A DNA stretch of 39,047 bases, taken from NCBI GenBank assembly GCA_017516065.1, contig JAFWDQ010000010.1:1-39047 (forward strand), written 5' to 3'. Each line of letters begins with the position of its first letter. Positions within the stretch are counted from its first letter, which is position 1. Shown piece after piece: positions 21,876 to 29,630 of the stretch. The DNA is from Oscillospiraceae bacterium (GTDB lineage: Bacteria; Bacillota; Clostridia; Oscillospirales; Oscillospiraceae). Below the pieces are notes generated by a model, which made no database searches, was not told the origin of the DNA, and worked only from the letters and a program-made list of their open reading frames with translations. The position numbers and the translations under genes were made by a program.

Positions 21876-22196
21876 TTATTCCGCGCAGTTTACACAGTAC
21901 GTCTCCACACTGCCGGAGGTGACCAGGACGGACTCCTGGTGGAAGAACGCACAGAGATCCCTGGCGATCTCTTCCACGGTGGCCTTGTCCACCTCGACCA
22001 GCGTCAGGACCAGCGTATTTTCCTGGGTATATCCCCCTGATTCATGGATATACCCGCCCTCGATCAGATTGAATGAAAAGGGCACTCCTTAGCTGACACA
22101 GACATTCTTGAGAACGGAGATATACTTTGCCGTTTCAAACTTCTGCACCTTCGTGTCCTGATCGTTCAGACCGACATAGATCTCCGTCTTTGTCAT
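21876..22196 (-). pseudogene. Small conserved gene interrupted by one in-frame stop codon
   Basis: A 107-codon frame (including the interruption) is intact except for a TAA at 22091-22089. The first part (35 aa, MTKTEIYVGLNDQDTKVQKF...LKNVCVS) and the second (GVPFSFNLIEGGYIHESGGYTQENTLVLTLVEV...VETYCVNCAE) join in the same frame into one alternating strand-helix-strand protein of about 105 aa, similar in layout to PII-like or DUF-type small signal proteins. A Tyr codon (TAC or TAT) to TAA change explains the break. A GAGGG site precedes the first ATG; GTG follows the TAA, but a restart there is unlikely. The parent family is not recognised. Confidence 0.65.
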
Positions 22197-22206
22197 ATCG
22201 CTGCCC

Positions 22207-22291
22207 TCATTTCTCCATAAGCCGCTTTGCCAAAGTCTCAGCCGCCTGACGGGCGGGAGAGTCCTCCGGCGAAGCAGGTCCGGCATACTTT
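22207..22291 (-). pseudogene. Possible 3' end of a lost gene
   Basis: Between the SLH-protein stop codon and the broken gene, one frame reads as a protein-like C-terminus, YAGPASPEDSPARQAAETLAKRLMEK followed by TGA. It has no start or ribosome site of its own, and the same frame upstream is closed inside the SLH gene. It may be a remnant left by a deletion, or chance coding potential in G+C-rich DNA. Confidence 0.3.
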
Positions 22292-23440
22292 TTAAGCTCC
22301 GTAGCCCTCCGGATACTGTGTCAGGTCATAGACAGCCGGGCCGCTTTCCGTCTGGACGTCCACCCTGCCGTTCTCCAGGCTGAGGAAGGGCTGCCATTCC
22401 ATAACCTTGCCTTCGCTGTCGATGATGCGCACCATCACATCCGGCCGGATGTCCGACTGGTTGCAGCACAGCAGGATCGGCTGGCCGAAATAGCTGTGAT
22501 AGATCGCCTCGCCGGGGGTGTACATATAGCCCTTGACGTCGTGTTCGATCCAATTGAGCGGCAACACCGACACGGCGGCCCCGGGATCCAGCGGGATGAT
22601 CAGAAAGACGTCGTTTCCGTAGGCGGTCTGAACGATGCTCTCGTTGGGCAGCTCATTGAGGAAGGGGAAGTCCTCCGCCAGGCCGCTGTCCGCGATGGCC
22701 TGATCCCAGAAGTCCCGGTCATAGATAAACGCGTCTTCCCGGGCGGTGAAGCCGCCCAGATACACCACGCCGCACATGCTGCCCGCGTCAAAGATCACCT
22801 GGCGCTGGATCACCGTGGGATTCCAGCTTGCGAGAGGCGACTCGTTGAGCATGACCAGATACAGATAGGTCACCGTCATGGCCCGGGTACAGGGGGCGTC
22901 CACATCAAAGACAGACTCGCTTCCGCGCATCAGGCCCTGATACTCCGCCCATTTCACCGCGTCGGTGTACCAGTTGGCGGGAAAGCGGGCGGCCACGGGG
23001 CCGGATGCGCCGGTCTCCGGCGCGCCCTCGGTGCGCCAGAGGAAGGTGAGGATATGCCCGCAGGTGCAGGTCAGATCCGGGGAGAAGGTGACAGCAGAGG
23101 TGCCGTTGGTGATGCCGTTCTCCACTGCCCAGAGCACCGCCTTTTCACAGTAACTGCCCGGCGCCACGTCGGTGAAGGGATTCGCCGCCGTGGCTGGCTC
23201 CGGACAGCCCATGGAGCGCCAGAGGAAGGTGACCACCTGGCCCCGGGTACAGATCATCTCCGGGGAAAAGGTGGTGGCCGAGGTGCCGTTGGTGATACTG
23301 TTGGATACGGCCCACTCCACTGCGTCGGAATAATCCGCCGCCTCCGGCACGTCGGTGAACGTTGCGGCCGCCGCGCCCATCGGGATCAGAGCGCAGAGCA
23401 TCAGCACAGCCAGCAGGCCCGCGATCAATTTACGTTTCAT
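22292..23440 (-). CDS. Cell-surface protein with three SLH domains
   Basis: A 382-aa exported protein. Signal peptide about 1-25 (MKRKLIAGLLAVLMLCALIPMGAAA). Three SLH repeats follow at about 27-80, 88-142 and 155-200, with TFTDVPEAADYSDAVEWAV, FTDVAPGSYCEKAVLWAV and ANWYTDAVKWA openings. Each has NGTS-TFSP and a T-x-G-VTFLWR end, the third being degenerate. The C-terminal 180 residues are a domain of unknown function with GGFTAREDAFIYDRDFWDQAI and a run on strands to the end; no catalytic motif is seen. The ribosome site AAGGAGG is 9 bp before the ATG. It should sit on the wall like the SLH protein at 11126. Confidence 0.88.
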   Translation of the reverse strand: MKRKLIAGLLAVLMLCALIPMGAAAATFTDVPEAADYSDAVEWAVSNSITNGTSATTFSPEMICTRGQVVTFLWRSMGCPEPATAANPFTDVAPGSYCEKAVLWAVENGITNGTSAVTFSPDLTCTCGHILTFLWRTEGAPETGASGPVAARFPANWYTDAVKWAEYQGLMRGSESVFDVDAPCTRAMTVTYLYLVMLNESPLASWNPTVIQRQVIFDAGSMCGVVYLGGFTAREDAFIYDRDFWDQAIADSGLAEDFPFLNELPNESIVQTAYGNDVFLIIPLDPGAAVSVLPLNWIEHDVKGYMYTPGEAIYHSYFGQPILLCCNQSDIRPDVMVRIIDSEGKVMEWQPFLSLENGRVDVQTESGPAVYDLTQYPEGYGA

Positions 23441-23707
23441 CGTGTTGATCCTCCTTATCCCATCATCATTTTTGGGGTGCGGCAGGATCGTTTTCCACCC
23501 GCCGTCAGAGCCGGGGCGTCGATCATCGTCTGGGCGGTCCGCTCGACTTTCGCCCGCTGCTCGTCGGCAAAGCTTTCAGCTACCGCCCCCTTTTGTCTAT
23601 GATACCACAGAAAGAGGCCGTTTTCCAGCCAGAATCGGAGAAAAACAGGTCCTTTTGTCCCGTCTGCGCAATCAAAGCCATCGGCCGCACCAGCGGTTTC
23701 CCTTTCA
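23441..23707. other. Intergenic stretch, no gene seen
   Basis: About 270 bp without a supported gene. It contains the ribosome site of the SLH gene and a possible -10 box (TATCAT, minus strand, about 23598-23603) with no convincing -35 partner. Confidence 0.4.
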
Positions 23708-23750
23708 GAAAAACCGCCGGGCGAACGGTTTGTTCGCCCGGCGGTTTTTC
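23708..23750. terminator. Strong bidirectional terminator
   Basis: 19-bp perfect stem GAAAAACCGCCGGGCGAAC and its complement with a 5-nt loop, T runs on both strands. It ends the MFS/racemase operon, whose last stop codon is 43 bp away. Confidence 0.9.
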
Positions 23751-23792
23751 ATTTTATGTGAGGAGTGTTTCGTAATGTGTATATCGTCAGAT

Positions 23793-24635
23793 TCAGACCA
23801 CGTCCCAGTAGTGGAAGCCGGGATCCGCCAGCAGGTGCTCGGCGCAGTCCAGCGCAAAGCGCGTGGGACGCGCAAACAGGTTTTTGCGGCTCAGCCAGCC
23901 GGATCCGGCCCGATATATGGCAGCGGCCCGCTCCGTCTCCTTGATGGCGTTGGACATCAGGTCGAACACCGCCGCGCCGTCCACCTCCGTGATGCCGTTG
24001 GGGAAACGGTCCTCCGCTCCGATGGCAAATCGCACCTCAGGGGAGAGGACGGAACAGCCGGGAATGATGACCTCCGCCCCCATAGCCACCAGCTTCTTCG
24101 CTGCCGCCAGGAAAGCATCGATGACCTCGGGCGTGCCCGGCACCAACTCGTGTTCCCATCCCGGCAGGGGCACCGTTCCGGCGCATCTGCCTATCACACC
24201 GTAACGGTGCAACAGCTCCTCCGATTCCGGAATGTTGGGCTCTGAGATGTGTACCACGCCGAATTTCAGGCCCATCTGCAAGGCGGGACCGAAGGCGCAC
24301 TCGCCCAGACCTATAACGGGAATGTCCAGAGCCTGCCGGATCTCCCAGAGCATGGGATCTCCATAGCAGTCGATGAGTACGGCGTCAAAGCCCTCCTCCT
24401 TCGCGTGCTGGCAGGCGTAGAACACCATGCGGCAGGCCAGGTGGTCCAGATAGCGGTAGTGGGCCACCTCCTCCGGGCCCATGCCCCAGTCACAGAACCG
24501 GAAGGTCAGCTCCGTGTCCGGGTTCATCACAAGACCGAAATTCCGTTTCAGCATCGGAACATAGAAATCTCTTACAAAGTCGCCCACCGGGCCGTCTTCC
24601 GTACCCGACGGGATGTTGACGATCAGAATTTTCAT
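23793..24635 (-). CDS. Asp/Glu/hydantoin racemase family protein
   Basis: A 280-aa protein of the Asp/Glu racemase superfamily, which epimerises amino acids or hydantoins, or decarboxylates malonates, with two cysteines. The candidates are Cys90 (VLIDCYGDP, where others have FxDP) and Cys194 (VIIPGCSVLS). The start KILIVNIPSG and the VIGLGECAFGPALQMGLKFGVV segment are typical of the subgroup. It lies 36 bp after the MFS gene with GGGAGGA upstream, in one operon. Together they suggest uptake of a small acid or amide and its epimerisation inside; the substrate is unknown. Confidence 0.9.
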   Translation of the reverse strand: MKILIVNIPSGTEDGPVGDFVRDFYVPMLKRNFGLVMNPDTELTFRFCDWGMGPEEVAHYRYLDHLACRMVFYACQHAKEEGFDAVLIDCYGDPMLWEIRQALDIPVIGLGECAFGPALQMGLKFGVVHISEPNIPESEELLHRYGVIGRCAGTVPLPGWEHELVPGTPEVIDAFLAAAKKLVAMGAEVIIPGCSVLSPEVRFAIGAEDRFPNGITEVDGAAVFDLMSNAIKETERAAAIYRAGSGWLSRKNLFARPTRFALDCAEHLLADPGFHYWDVV

Positions 24636-24671
24636 AGCAGATTCCTCCCAGTGCAGGTATCGGGACCCGTA

Positions 24672-25967
24672 TTACGCGGCTGCCTTTTTCTCCTCGTCCT
24701 GCTTGACGTCCTCGGTCAGATCCCGCTTCCTGTTCATCAGCAGCGCACAGGCCAGCATGATGACACCCACGACAATCATCAGCGTATAGGCCAGCTTGAA
24801 GTTGCCGGTGGCCTTGTAGCAGACGCTGACGAAGGCCACACCGAAGGCGGCCAGCAGATACACGCCGCAGTTCAGCAGACGATAGACCCGGTTGAATGCC
24901 TTGCGGCCGAAGAGGTAGACGACCATGGACGGGCTCAGGTTCGGGGATGCGCCTACGACGCCGCCCAGGGCGATCATGCCGATGACGATCATCCACAGGG
25001 CGTTGGCGCTGCCGAAGCGGAAGCCGATGCAGCCCAGTAACATGAGCGCGCACAGGAGGATGGTGGCGTTGCGTGTGCCCAGCTTATCGTCGATGACGCC
25101 GGAGAAGAAGGACAGCACCGCGCCGCAGATGGAGTACAGATAGGTCATGGCGGTCAGCTGACCCTGGCCCAGACCGATCTCGGCAAAGCGCATGACGAAG
25201 AAGCCGGCATAGGCGCCGATAGTGAACATCATGAAGCCGAAGCAGAGGAAGTGGCACCAGGATTCCTTGTATTTCATAATGTGCTTGATCTTGATCCTGT
25301 TGACGCCCTCCTCATCGGCGAGGATCTCGGGAGGCGGCGCCTCCAGAGCGGCGTCGGGGAAGCAGCCCACTTCTTCCGGGGTGTTCCGGACCAGAACGGC
25401 CATCAGAGCGCCAACCACCACGACGATGATGCCCAGGGTGGCAAAGGTGGCGGTGTAGCCCCGGAAGGCCACGCCGTGGCCCAGGTAACTGATCAGGGTG
25501 GCACTGCTTAGCGGTGATGTCAAGGTAACCAAGCCCAGTGCCGTACCGCGCCACTTGCGGAACCATGCGTTACACAGGGAGAAGGTGGACATGAGGATGG
25601 CCACGCCCAGCATGGGCTGCAGGCACATGCCGATGAAGAACATCACATAGTTGCCGGCAATGGCCACGCACAGCTCGCACACGCCCAGCAGGATCATGGC
25701 AAAGCTGAGCACCCTGCGGGCGCCGAGCTTGATGATGACGGTACCTGTCACGAAGGTCAGCGGAATGTTGATGATACGGCCCACCGTGTTGGCGTTGGTG
25801 ATGGCCGTTGTGGTCCAGCCCTTGAATTCCATCAGTGAGGGCACCACCACGTTGAGCTGATCAACGGTAAAGCCGGAGAAGAAATATTCGCCTATCATCC
25901 ACAGGATGAAAGCCGGGACCAGGAACATCCAGAATTTACGCTTGATCGATTGCGCCTGCGGAGACAT
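24672..25967 (-). CDS. MFS transporter
   Basis: A 431-aa major-facilitator transporter with twelve predicted transmembrane helices. It has GRIINIPLTFVTGTVIIKLGARR (a motif A-like loop after helix 2), FRKWRGTALGLV (loop 4-5, as in the oxalate/formate antiporter group), and a central cytoplasmic loop of about 45 residues (VRNTPEEVGCFPDAALEAPPPE). The C-terminal tail is charged (DVKQDEEKK). The ATG has AAGGAGGGG upstream. It is the first gene of the operon with the racemase-family gene and diverges from a LysR regulator. The substrate is likely an organic anion or amino-acid-related acid; this is inference from the partner gene. Confidence 0.92.
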   Translation of the reverse strand: MSPQAQSIKRKFWMFLVPAFILWMIGEYFFSGFTVDQLNVVVPSLMEFKGWTTTAITNANTVGRIINIPLTFVTGTVIIKLGARRVLSFAMILLGVCELCVAIAGNYVMFFIGMCLQPMLGVAILMSTFSLCNAWFRKWRGTALGLVTLTSPLSSATLISYLGHGVAFRGYTATFATLGIIVVVVGALMAVLVRNTPEEVGCFPDAALEAPPPEILADEEGVNRIKIKHIMKYKESWCHFLCFGFMMFTIGAYAGFFVMRFAEIGLGQGQLTAMTYLYSICGAVLSFFSGVIDDKLGTRNATILLCALMLLGCIGFRFGSANALWMIVIGMIALGGVVGASPNLSPSMVVYLFGRKAFNRVYRLLNCGVYLLAAFGVAFVSVCYKATGNFKLAYTLMIVVGVIMLACALLMNRKRDLTEDVKQDEEKKAAA

Positions 25968-26161
25968 TGTTACCCCTCCTTATGATGATATAACGTTTTG
26001 TCTTTTCTTGCGGTCCCGCAGCTGTGTTTCTACGATCCGCATGGGACCGGGCTGCGTCCGGACTGCTGCGTGGCGTCGGCTGGCCGGGCCGGCGCCGCCG
26101 TTTCTCTGCCATTGTATGGCCGGCACTTTGCATGCATGCCTTTGTGCCTTTTGTTGTAAAA
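25968..26161 (-). other. Leader of the MFS/racemase operon
   Basis: A G+C-rich leader of about 190 nt between the predicted promoter and the MFS start. It can form a hairpin from CGGTCCC (26011-26017) and GGGACCG (26043-26049). No known riboswitch or leader peptide is recognised, and a short frame inside it lacks a proper ribosome site. Confidence 0.4.
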
Positions 26162-26191
26162 ATCGTATCAGAAAGCCCCCTGATTTGTAAA
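26162..26191 (-). promoter_or_regulatory. Probable promoter of the MFS/racemase operon
   Basis: Minus-strand TTTACA and TACGAT with an 18-bp spacer, directly beside the inverted repeat that probably binds the LysR regulator. Confidence 0.5.
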
Positions 26192-26210
26192 ATATAAAAA
26201 ATTTTTATAT
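26192..26210. promoter_or_regulatory. Inverted repeat, probable LysR operator
   Basis: ATATAAAAAATTTTTATAT is a perfect 9-1-9 inverted repeat that contains the T-N11-A pattern of LysR-type operators. It abuts the -35 box of the MFS operon, and the LysR gene lies on the other side. Confidence 0.6.
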
Positions 26211-26275
26211 AGATAAAAAACTTGTATCGATATAAAATTTGATTGATGGAATAAGAATTGTTTATAGAGTTTTGA

Positions 26276-26303
26276 TTGACGGACAAGGAATAATATTTAT
26301 AAA
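26276..26303 (+). promoter_or_regulatory. Promoter of the LysR gene
   Basis: TTGACG and TATAAA with a 16-bp spacer in the A+T-rich divergent region, about 100 bp before the ATG. Confidence 0.6.
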
Positions 26304-26400
26304 ATAGAGGCAGAGAAAAGAGAGAGGGCTTTCTTCTTTCTCTGGAGGACACGGAAGCTCTGGCTAATTTGATAGAATGATAGAAAAGGAGAGTCCCGAA

Positions 26401-27291
26401 ATGGACATTCGTCAGCTGGAATACTTTATCAGCGCGGCGACACATCTGAACTTCACAAAGGCCGCGAAGGAGTGCTATATTGCCCAGCCCGCCATGAGTC
26501 ATCTCATCTCCGCCATGGAAAAGCAGATGGACGTGCAGCTGTTCCTCCGAAGCAACCGGGCCGTCCAGCTCACGCCGGCCGGCGAGTCCTTTTTGACCGA
26601 CGCCAAACAGATCGTTTCGCTGTTCCACAGTGCCGTGGTCCGGGCCCAGCAGGCCGCCTGCACGGACAAGCCCCGTAATCTCCATATCTCCTATTGGGGC
26701 GCCTACGAGCAGTTTCTCATTCCGGAGCTGCTGAAAAAGTTCCATCACCTGTACCCGGAGATCGCCATGTCCATCTCCCAGAACACGCAGAAAAACCTGA
26801 TCAGCGACCTGGAAAACGGCATGACGGACGTGGTGTTTTCCTCCGCGGTCTCGTTTCAGGGAAAGAAGAACATCCATCACTACGTCATAGATTACAGCCC
26901 CTGCTGTCTTGTGGTCTACGAGAACCACCCCTTCGCCGGGCTTGACCTCGTCGATCCCCGCACTATTGGAGGAGAGAAGATCGTCATCATGGATATGCAG
27001 GGCTCTCCGGACTATCTTGCCTTCATAAATGGCTGTGAAGAAAACGGCTTTACCCCTAATATCGTCGCGGAATCGCCCAACTATGAAAATCTGCTGATGA
27101 TGGTGGAGGCGGAGATGGGCGTCACCATCCTGCCGAAATGCCTTGAGCCCTTCAGCAGGCCGGGCCTCCGGTTCCTGAGGGTGGACTGGAAGCTGTCCAA
27201 TTCCCTGAGCGTCTCATGGATGAAAAACAATCTGAATCCCTCGATCCCCCTGCTGATCGACGTGCTGAAAAAGGATTATCCTCTCCGGTGA
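26401..27291 (+). CDS. LysR-family transcriptional regulator
   Basis: A 296-aa regulator. The N-terminal helix-turn-helix is textbook: MDIRQLEYFISAATHLNFTKAAKECYIAQPAMSHLISAMEKQMDVQLFLRSNRAVQLTPAG. A linker helix and a two-lobed effector domain follow (from about residue 90, ISYWGAYEQFLIPELLKKFHHLYPEI; inter-lobe VVYENHPFAG; ETYMLL-like SPNYENLLMMVEAEMGVTILP). The start is the ATG with AAAAGGAGAG upstream. It faces the MFS/racemase operon and most likely activates it, with the transported or converted compound as inducer. Confidence 0.93.
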   Translation: MDIRQLEYFISAATHLNFTKAAKECYIAQPAMSHLISAMEKQMDVQLFLRSNRAVQLTPAGESFLTDAKQIVSLFHSAVVRAQQAACTDKPRNLHISYWGAYEQFLIPELLKKFHHLYPEIAMSISQNTQKNLISDLENGMTDVVFSSAVSFQGKKNIHHYVIDYSPCCLVVYENHPFAGLDLVDPRTIGGEKIVIMDMQGSPDYLAFINGCEENGFTPNIVAESPNYENLLMMVEAEMGVTILPKCLEPFSRPGLRFLRVDWKLSNSLSVSWMKNNLNPSIPLLIDVLKKDYPLR

Positions 27292-27306
27292 ACGGACTGC
27301 AAAAGC

Positions 27307-27344
27307 AAAAAGGTCTGAATTCCTGCGGAATTCAGACCTTTTTT
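27307..27344. terminator. Bidirectional terminator
   Basis: 17-bp stem AAAAAGGTCTGAATTCC with its complement, 3-nt loop, T run on both sides. It separates the LysR gene from the convergent 214-aa gene. Confidence 0.85.
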
Positions 27345-27359
27345 ATATTCGGCTCTGAT

Positions 27360-28004
27360 TCAGTTTTCCGTCAGCAGCCACTGCTGACCGTCGGACATGG
27401 CGTTCAGGGAGCCGCGGAACTGCTCGATGACCTCACCGTCCGGCATGCGGCGCACCACGACCTCCTCCCGGTAATCCGGGTCCTCATACCAGCGGCTGAA
27501 ATACAGCCGGTCACCGTCCCGGAAGCAAAAGCTCTCGGCAGGGTGGATGGCGAAGTCCGCCTTGTCCGGCCAGACGATCTGGAAGCGGTCCGCCGTCTGC
27601 CGCGTCAGACAGAGCGGCGATACATGGGGCATCAGGTTGTAGCAGTCCTCCACCGCCGAGCGGGGCAGCGTCATGATGGGCGTGACCTCGCTGCAGAAGT
27701 CGTTATAGAGCAGGAGCCGTATCTTTCCGGCCGGGAAATCCGCCAGCAGGATCACGGGGCAGCTGCCGTCATACGCCGGTCTTCCGAAGTACTGCCCCTC
27801 CCTTGCCCTGACCGGCTCGAACACCATGCCGTCCGGATAGTGAACGAAGATCAGACGGTTCTGTTTGATGCGGTGCCCGTCCCGATAGAGCTCCTCCGCC
27901 TCATAGAGGTCTCCGGAGGTGTAATCCGTGCCCCAGTACCACTCGCGGCTGCCGGTAAGGGGCTCCAGATACGCGATGCCGCCGGTGTTGATTCGTTTGA
28001 TCAT
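27360..28004 (-). CDS. Conserved protein of unknown function
   Basis: A 214-aa cytoplasmic protein with a strongly beta-rich and aromatic make-up: SREWYWGTDYTSGDLYEAEELYRDG, RLIFVHYPDGMVFEPV, REGQYFGRPAYDGSCPVILLADF. A repeated six- to seven-strand pattern suggests a beta-propeller-like or WD-type small fold. No catalytic motif or family is recognised. The ATG is chosen because AAAGGAGAACC lies directly upstream; the frame continues upstream into the tRNA gene, which cannot be coding. It lies 94 bp after the tRNA gene on the same strand. Confidence 0.8.
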   Translation of the reverse strand: MIKRINTGGIAYLEPLTGSREWYWGTDYTSGDLYEAEELYRDGHRIKQNRLIFVHYPDGMVFEPVRAREGQYFGRPAYDGSCPVILLADFPAGKIRLLLYNDFCSEVTPIMTLPRSAVEDCYNLMPHVSPLCLTRQTADRFQIVWPDKADFAIHPAESFCFRDGDRLYFSRWYEDPDYREEVVVRRMPDGEVIEQFRGSLNAMSDGQQWLLTEN

Positions 28005-28098
28005 AGGTTCTCCTTTATCGGACACCCGCGCGGGCCGTCCTTCTTCAGAAATCATTTTGAAAAAAGTCGCCGCGAACGATACGCAGTCCGCGGCGACG

Positions 28099-28190
28099 CT
28101 GGCGGAGGGCGTGGGATTCGAACCCACGTGCGGTTTTACCCGCAACTCGATTTCGAGTCGAGCTCGTTATGACCACTTCGATAGCCCTCC
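28099..28190 (-). tRNA. tRNA-Ser (anticodon CGA)
   Basis: Minus-strand cloverleaf of 92 nt including an encoded CCA. Acceptor arms GGAGGGC and GCCCTCC, discriminator G. Anticodon stem CTCGA/TCGAG encloses loop CTCGAAA, giving CGA, which reads UCG. A class II long variable arm (TTGCGGGTAAAACCGCA) and the T arm GTGGGTTCGAATCCCAC are complete. The long variable arm is the serine identity feature. Confidence 0.95.
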
Positions 28191-28229
28191 GTATGGGTCA
28201 CGGGACCCCAAAGGGATCCTGCGCTTGTT

Positions 28230-28258
28230 ATCATAGCAGAAGCCTTGCAAAAACGCAA
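28230..28258 (-). promoter_or_regulatory. Promoter of the tRNA-Ser gene
   Basis: Minus-strand TTGCGT and TATGAT with a 17-bp spacer, about 40 bp before the mature 5' end. Confidence 0.75.
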
Positions 28259-28520
28259 GTAAAATCCGCAGTGCCGCAGCGGATACAAACGCCGCAGCGC
28301 CTGCGGTTTTCCCGGCAGCGCACCCGTTTCCTGCCGGCATGCCGGGCAAAGCCGCCTGCATCAGCGCCGGCCTCCTTTTCCTGCCCATCCCTTTTTCGGC
28401 CGACGGCCGGACCGGGCGCGGGCGCGTTAGTGTGCTGTCAGTACGGTTGTCTGATAATAGCATATACCCACGGGTCATACGAAAAAAGCAAAACAACTTG
28501 AATCTGAAAGGAGGACCACC
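28259..28520. other. Intergenic stretch, no gene seen
   Basis: About 260 bp. Short frames exist, but none has a ribosome site. The right end holds the leader of the SMP-30-like gene (possible -10 GATAAT near 28452 without a good -35 box). Confidence 0.4.
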
Positions 28521-29540
28521 ATGAAAAAGAGACGCTCCCTTCTCTGTGTTCTGGCCCTTTGTCTTGGCCTGCTGTTCCTGTTCGGCTGCAGCAATCCCAG
28601 CGGCGGAGGAACGGAGGGTCCCGGTTCGCCGGAGGACACGCCGGCAGCAGATCTGATGAGCCCCGCCGATCCCGTCACCTTCCCGTCAGACGCCATCCGC
28701 TCCCCTGCCGCCAAATGGGAACAGTACTGCCATATCGAGGGCGGTGTCTTCATCGAGGGTCTGAACTTCGCCCCTGACAGGACGACGCTCTGGGTCATCG
28801 ACCCGGCAGCCCACAACATCTACCGCGTCGTCGACGGTGAGGCAGAGACCGTGTTCCATGACGAGACCTGTATGCCCAACGGCGCAAAGTTTATCGATGA
28901 GACCACCCTGCTCATCACGGACCGGGCCCGGGGCCTGTGCAAGTTCGACACGGAAACCCTGGAATACACCGATTTCGTCACCAGCTTCAACGGTGTCAAC
29001 TTCCTGGGCCCCAATGACCTGGTGCTGGACGGCCAGGGCGGCGCATACTTTACCGACCCCGGCTCGTCCACCTATACCAACCCAAATGGCAGTGTATATT
29101 ATGTAAACTACTCGGCGGAGACGCCCGCCCTCCAGATCGTGGAGACCGGCATTGCCTACCCCAACGGCATTACCCTTTCGCCGGACGGCACGATGCTCTA
29201 TGTGGCGGAATTTAACAGCAACTCTATCCTCTGCGTCCCGTCCCTGACCTACGGCAGCGGTCCGGTCACCACCTATCTGCTGGGCAGCATGTCCGGCGGT
29301 CACGGACCGGACGGCCTGACCATTGATACGGAGGGCAATATCTATGCGGCCCATCTGGAAGCCGGCGAGGTAGTCGTCTTCTCCCCGGGCGGCTATGTGG
29401 TGGACACCATCCGGATGCCTGCCGGCGCCGGTATCTTTACCGACAATCTGATCCTCCATGACGGCTATCTGTACGTCTGTGAGTTCGGTCAGAGCATCGT
29501 CTGGCGCATTCCGGTCAACACGTCCGGCGGCGAGGTGTAA
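28521..29540 (+). CDS. Secreted SMP-30/gluconolactonase-like lipoprotein
   Basis: A 339-aa lipoprotein. Signal MKKRRSLLCVLALCLGLLFLFGC ends in the lipobox LFGC (Cys23), followed by a Gly/Pro/Glu linker (about 25-60). The rest is a six-bladed beta-propeller of the SMP-30/NHL type, with FIEGLNFAPDRTTLWVID (Glu79 at the metal position), MPNGAKF, LGPNDLVLDGQGGAYFTDP, YPNGITLSPDGTMLYVAE and HGPDGLTIDTEGNIYAAH repeated in step. The metal-binding Glu, Asn and Asp positions of lactonases are all present. It probably hydrolyses a lactone, or is a related binding protein, at the cell surface. The ribosome site AAAGGAGGACC is close to the ATG. Single gene. Confidence 0.9.
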   Translation: MKKRRSLLCVLALCLGLLFLFGCSNPSGGGTEGPGSPEDTPAADLMSPADPVTFPSDAIRSPAAKWEQYCHIEGGVFIEGLNFAPDRTTLWVIDPAAHNIYRVVDGEAETVFHDETCMPNGAKFIDETTLLITDRARGLCKFDTETLEYTDFVTSFNGVNFLGPNDLVLDGQGGAYFTDPGSSTYTNPNGSVYYVNYSAETPALQIVETGIAYPNGITLSPDGTMLYVAEFNSNSILCVPSLTYGSGPVTTYLLGSMSGGHGPDGLTIDTEGNIYAAHLEAGEVVVFSPGGYVVDTIRMPAGAGIFTDNLILHDGYLYVCEFGQSIVWRIPVNTSGGEV

Positions 29541-29571
29541 CCCCACCCGCCGGGAAACGACCCGAAACAAT

Positions 29572-29605
29572 ACAGCGGCCGGCCCCTTACCGGGCCGGCC
29601 GCTGT
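29572..29605. terminator. G+C-rich hairpin
   Basis: 14-bp stem ACAGCGGCCGGCCC / GGGCCGGCCGCTGT with a 6-nt loop between the SMP-30-like gene and the convergent pseudouridine synthase gene. No long T run follows, so it is a terminator by position and stability only. Confidence 0.65.
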
Positions 29606-29630
29606 CTGTATCGGCTGCGGCTGCGCTCCC

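Noticed and set aside
22089-22091. Programmed readthrough or recoding of the TAA in the split gene
   Set aside because: Selenocysteine uses TGA and pyrrolysine TAG; no stem-loop suited to TAA readthrough is visible, so a nonsense mutation is simpler.
25968-26161. Riboswitch in the MFS leader
   Set aside because: Only a plain 7-bp hairpin and G+C-rich filler are seen; no conserved riboswitch core could be matched.
25936-26928. A minus-strand frame through the MFS leader and LysR gene
   Set aside because: It covers the LysR gene in antisense and the A+T-rich promoter region; the part nearest the MFS gene lacks a proper ribosome site and overlaps the MFS start.
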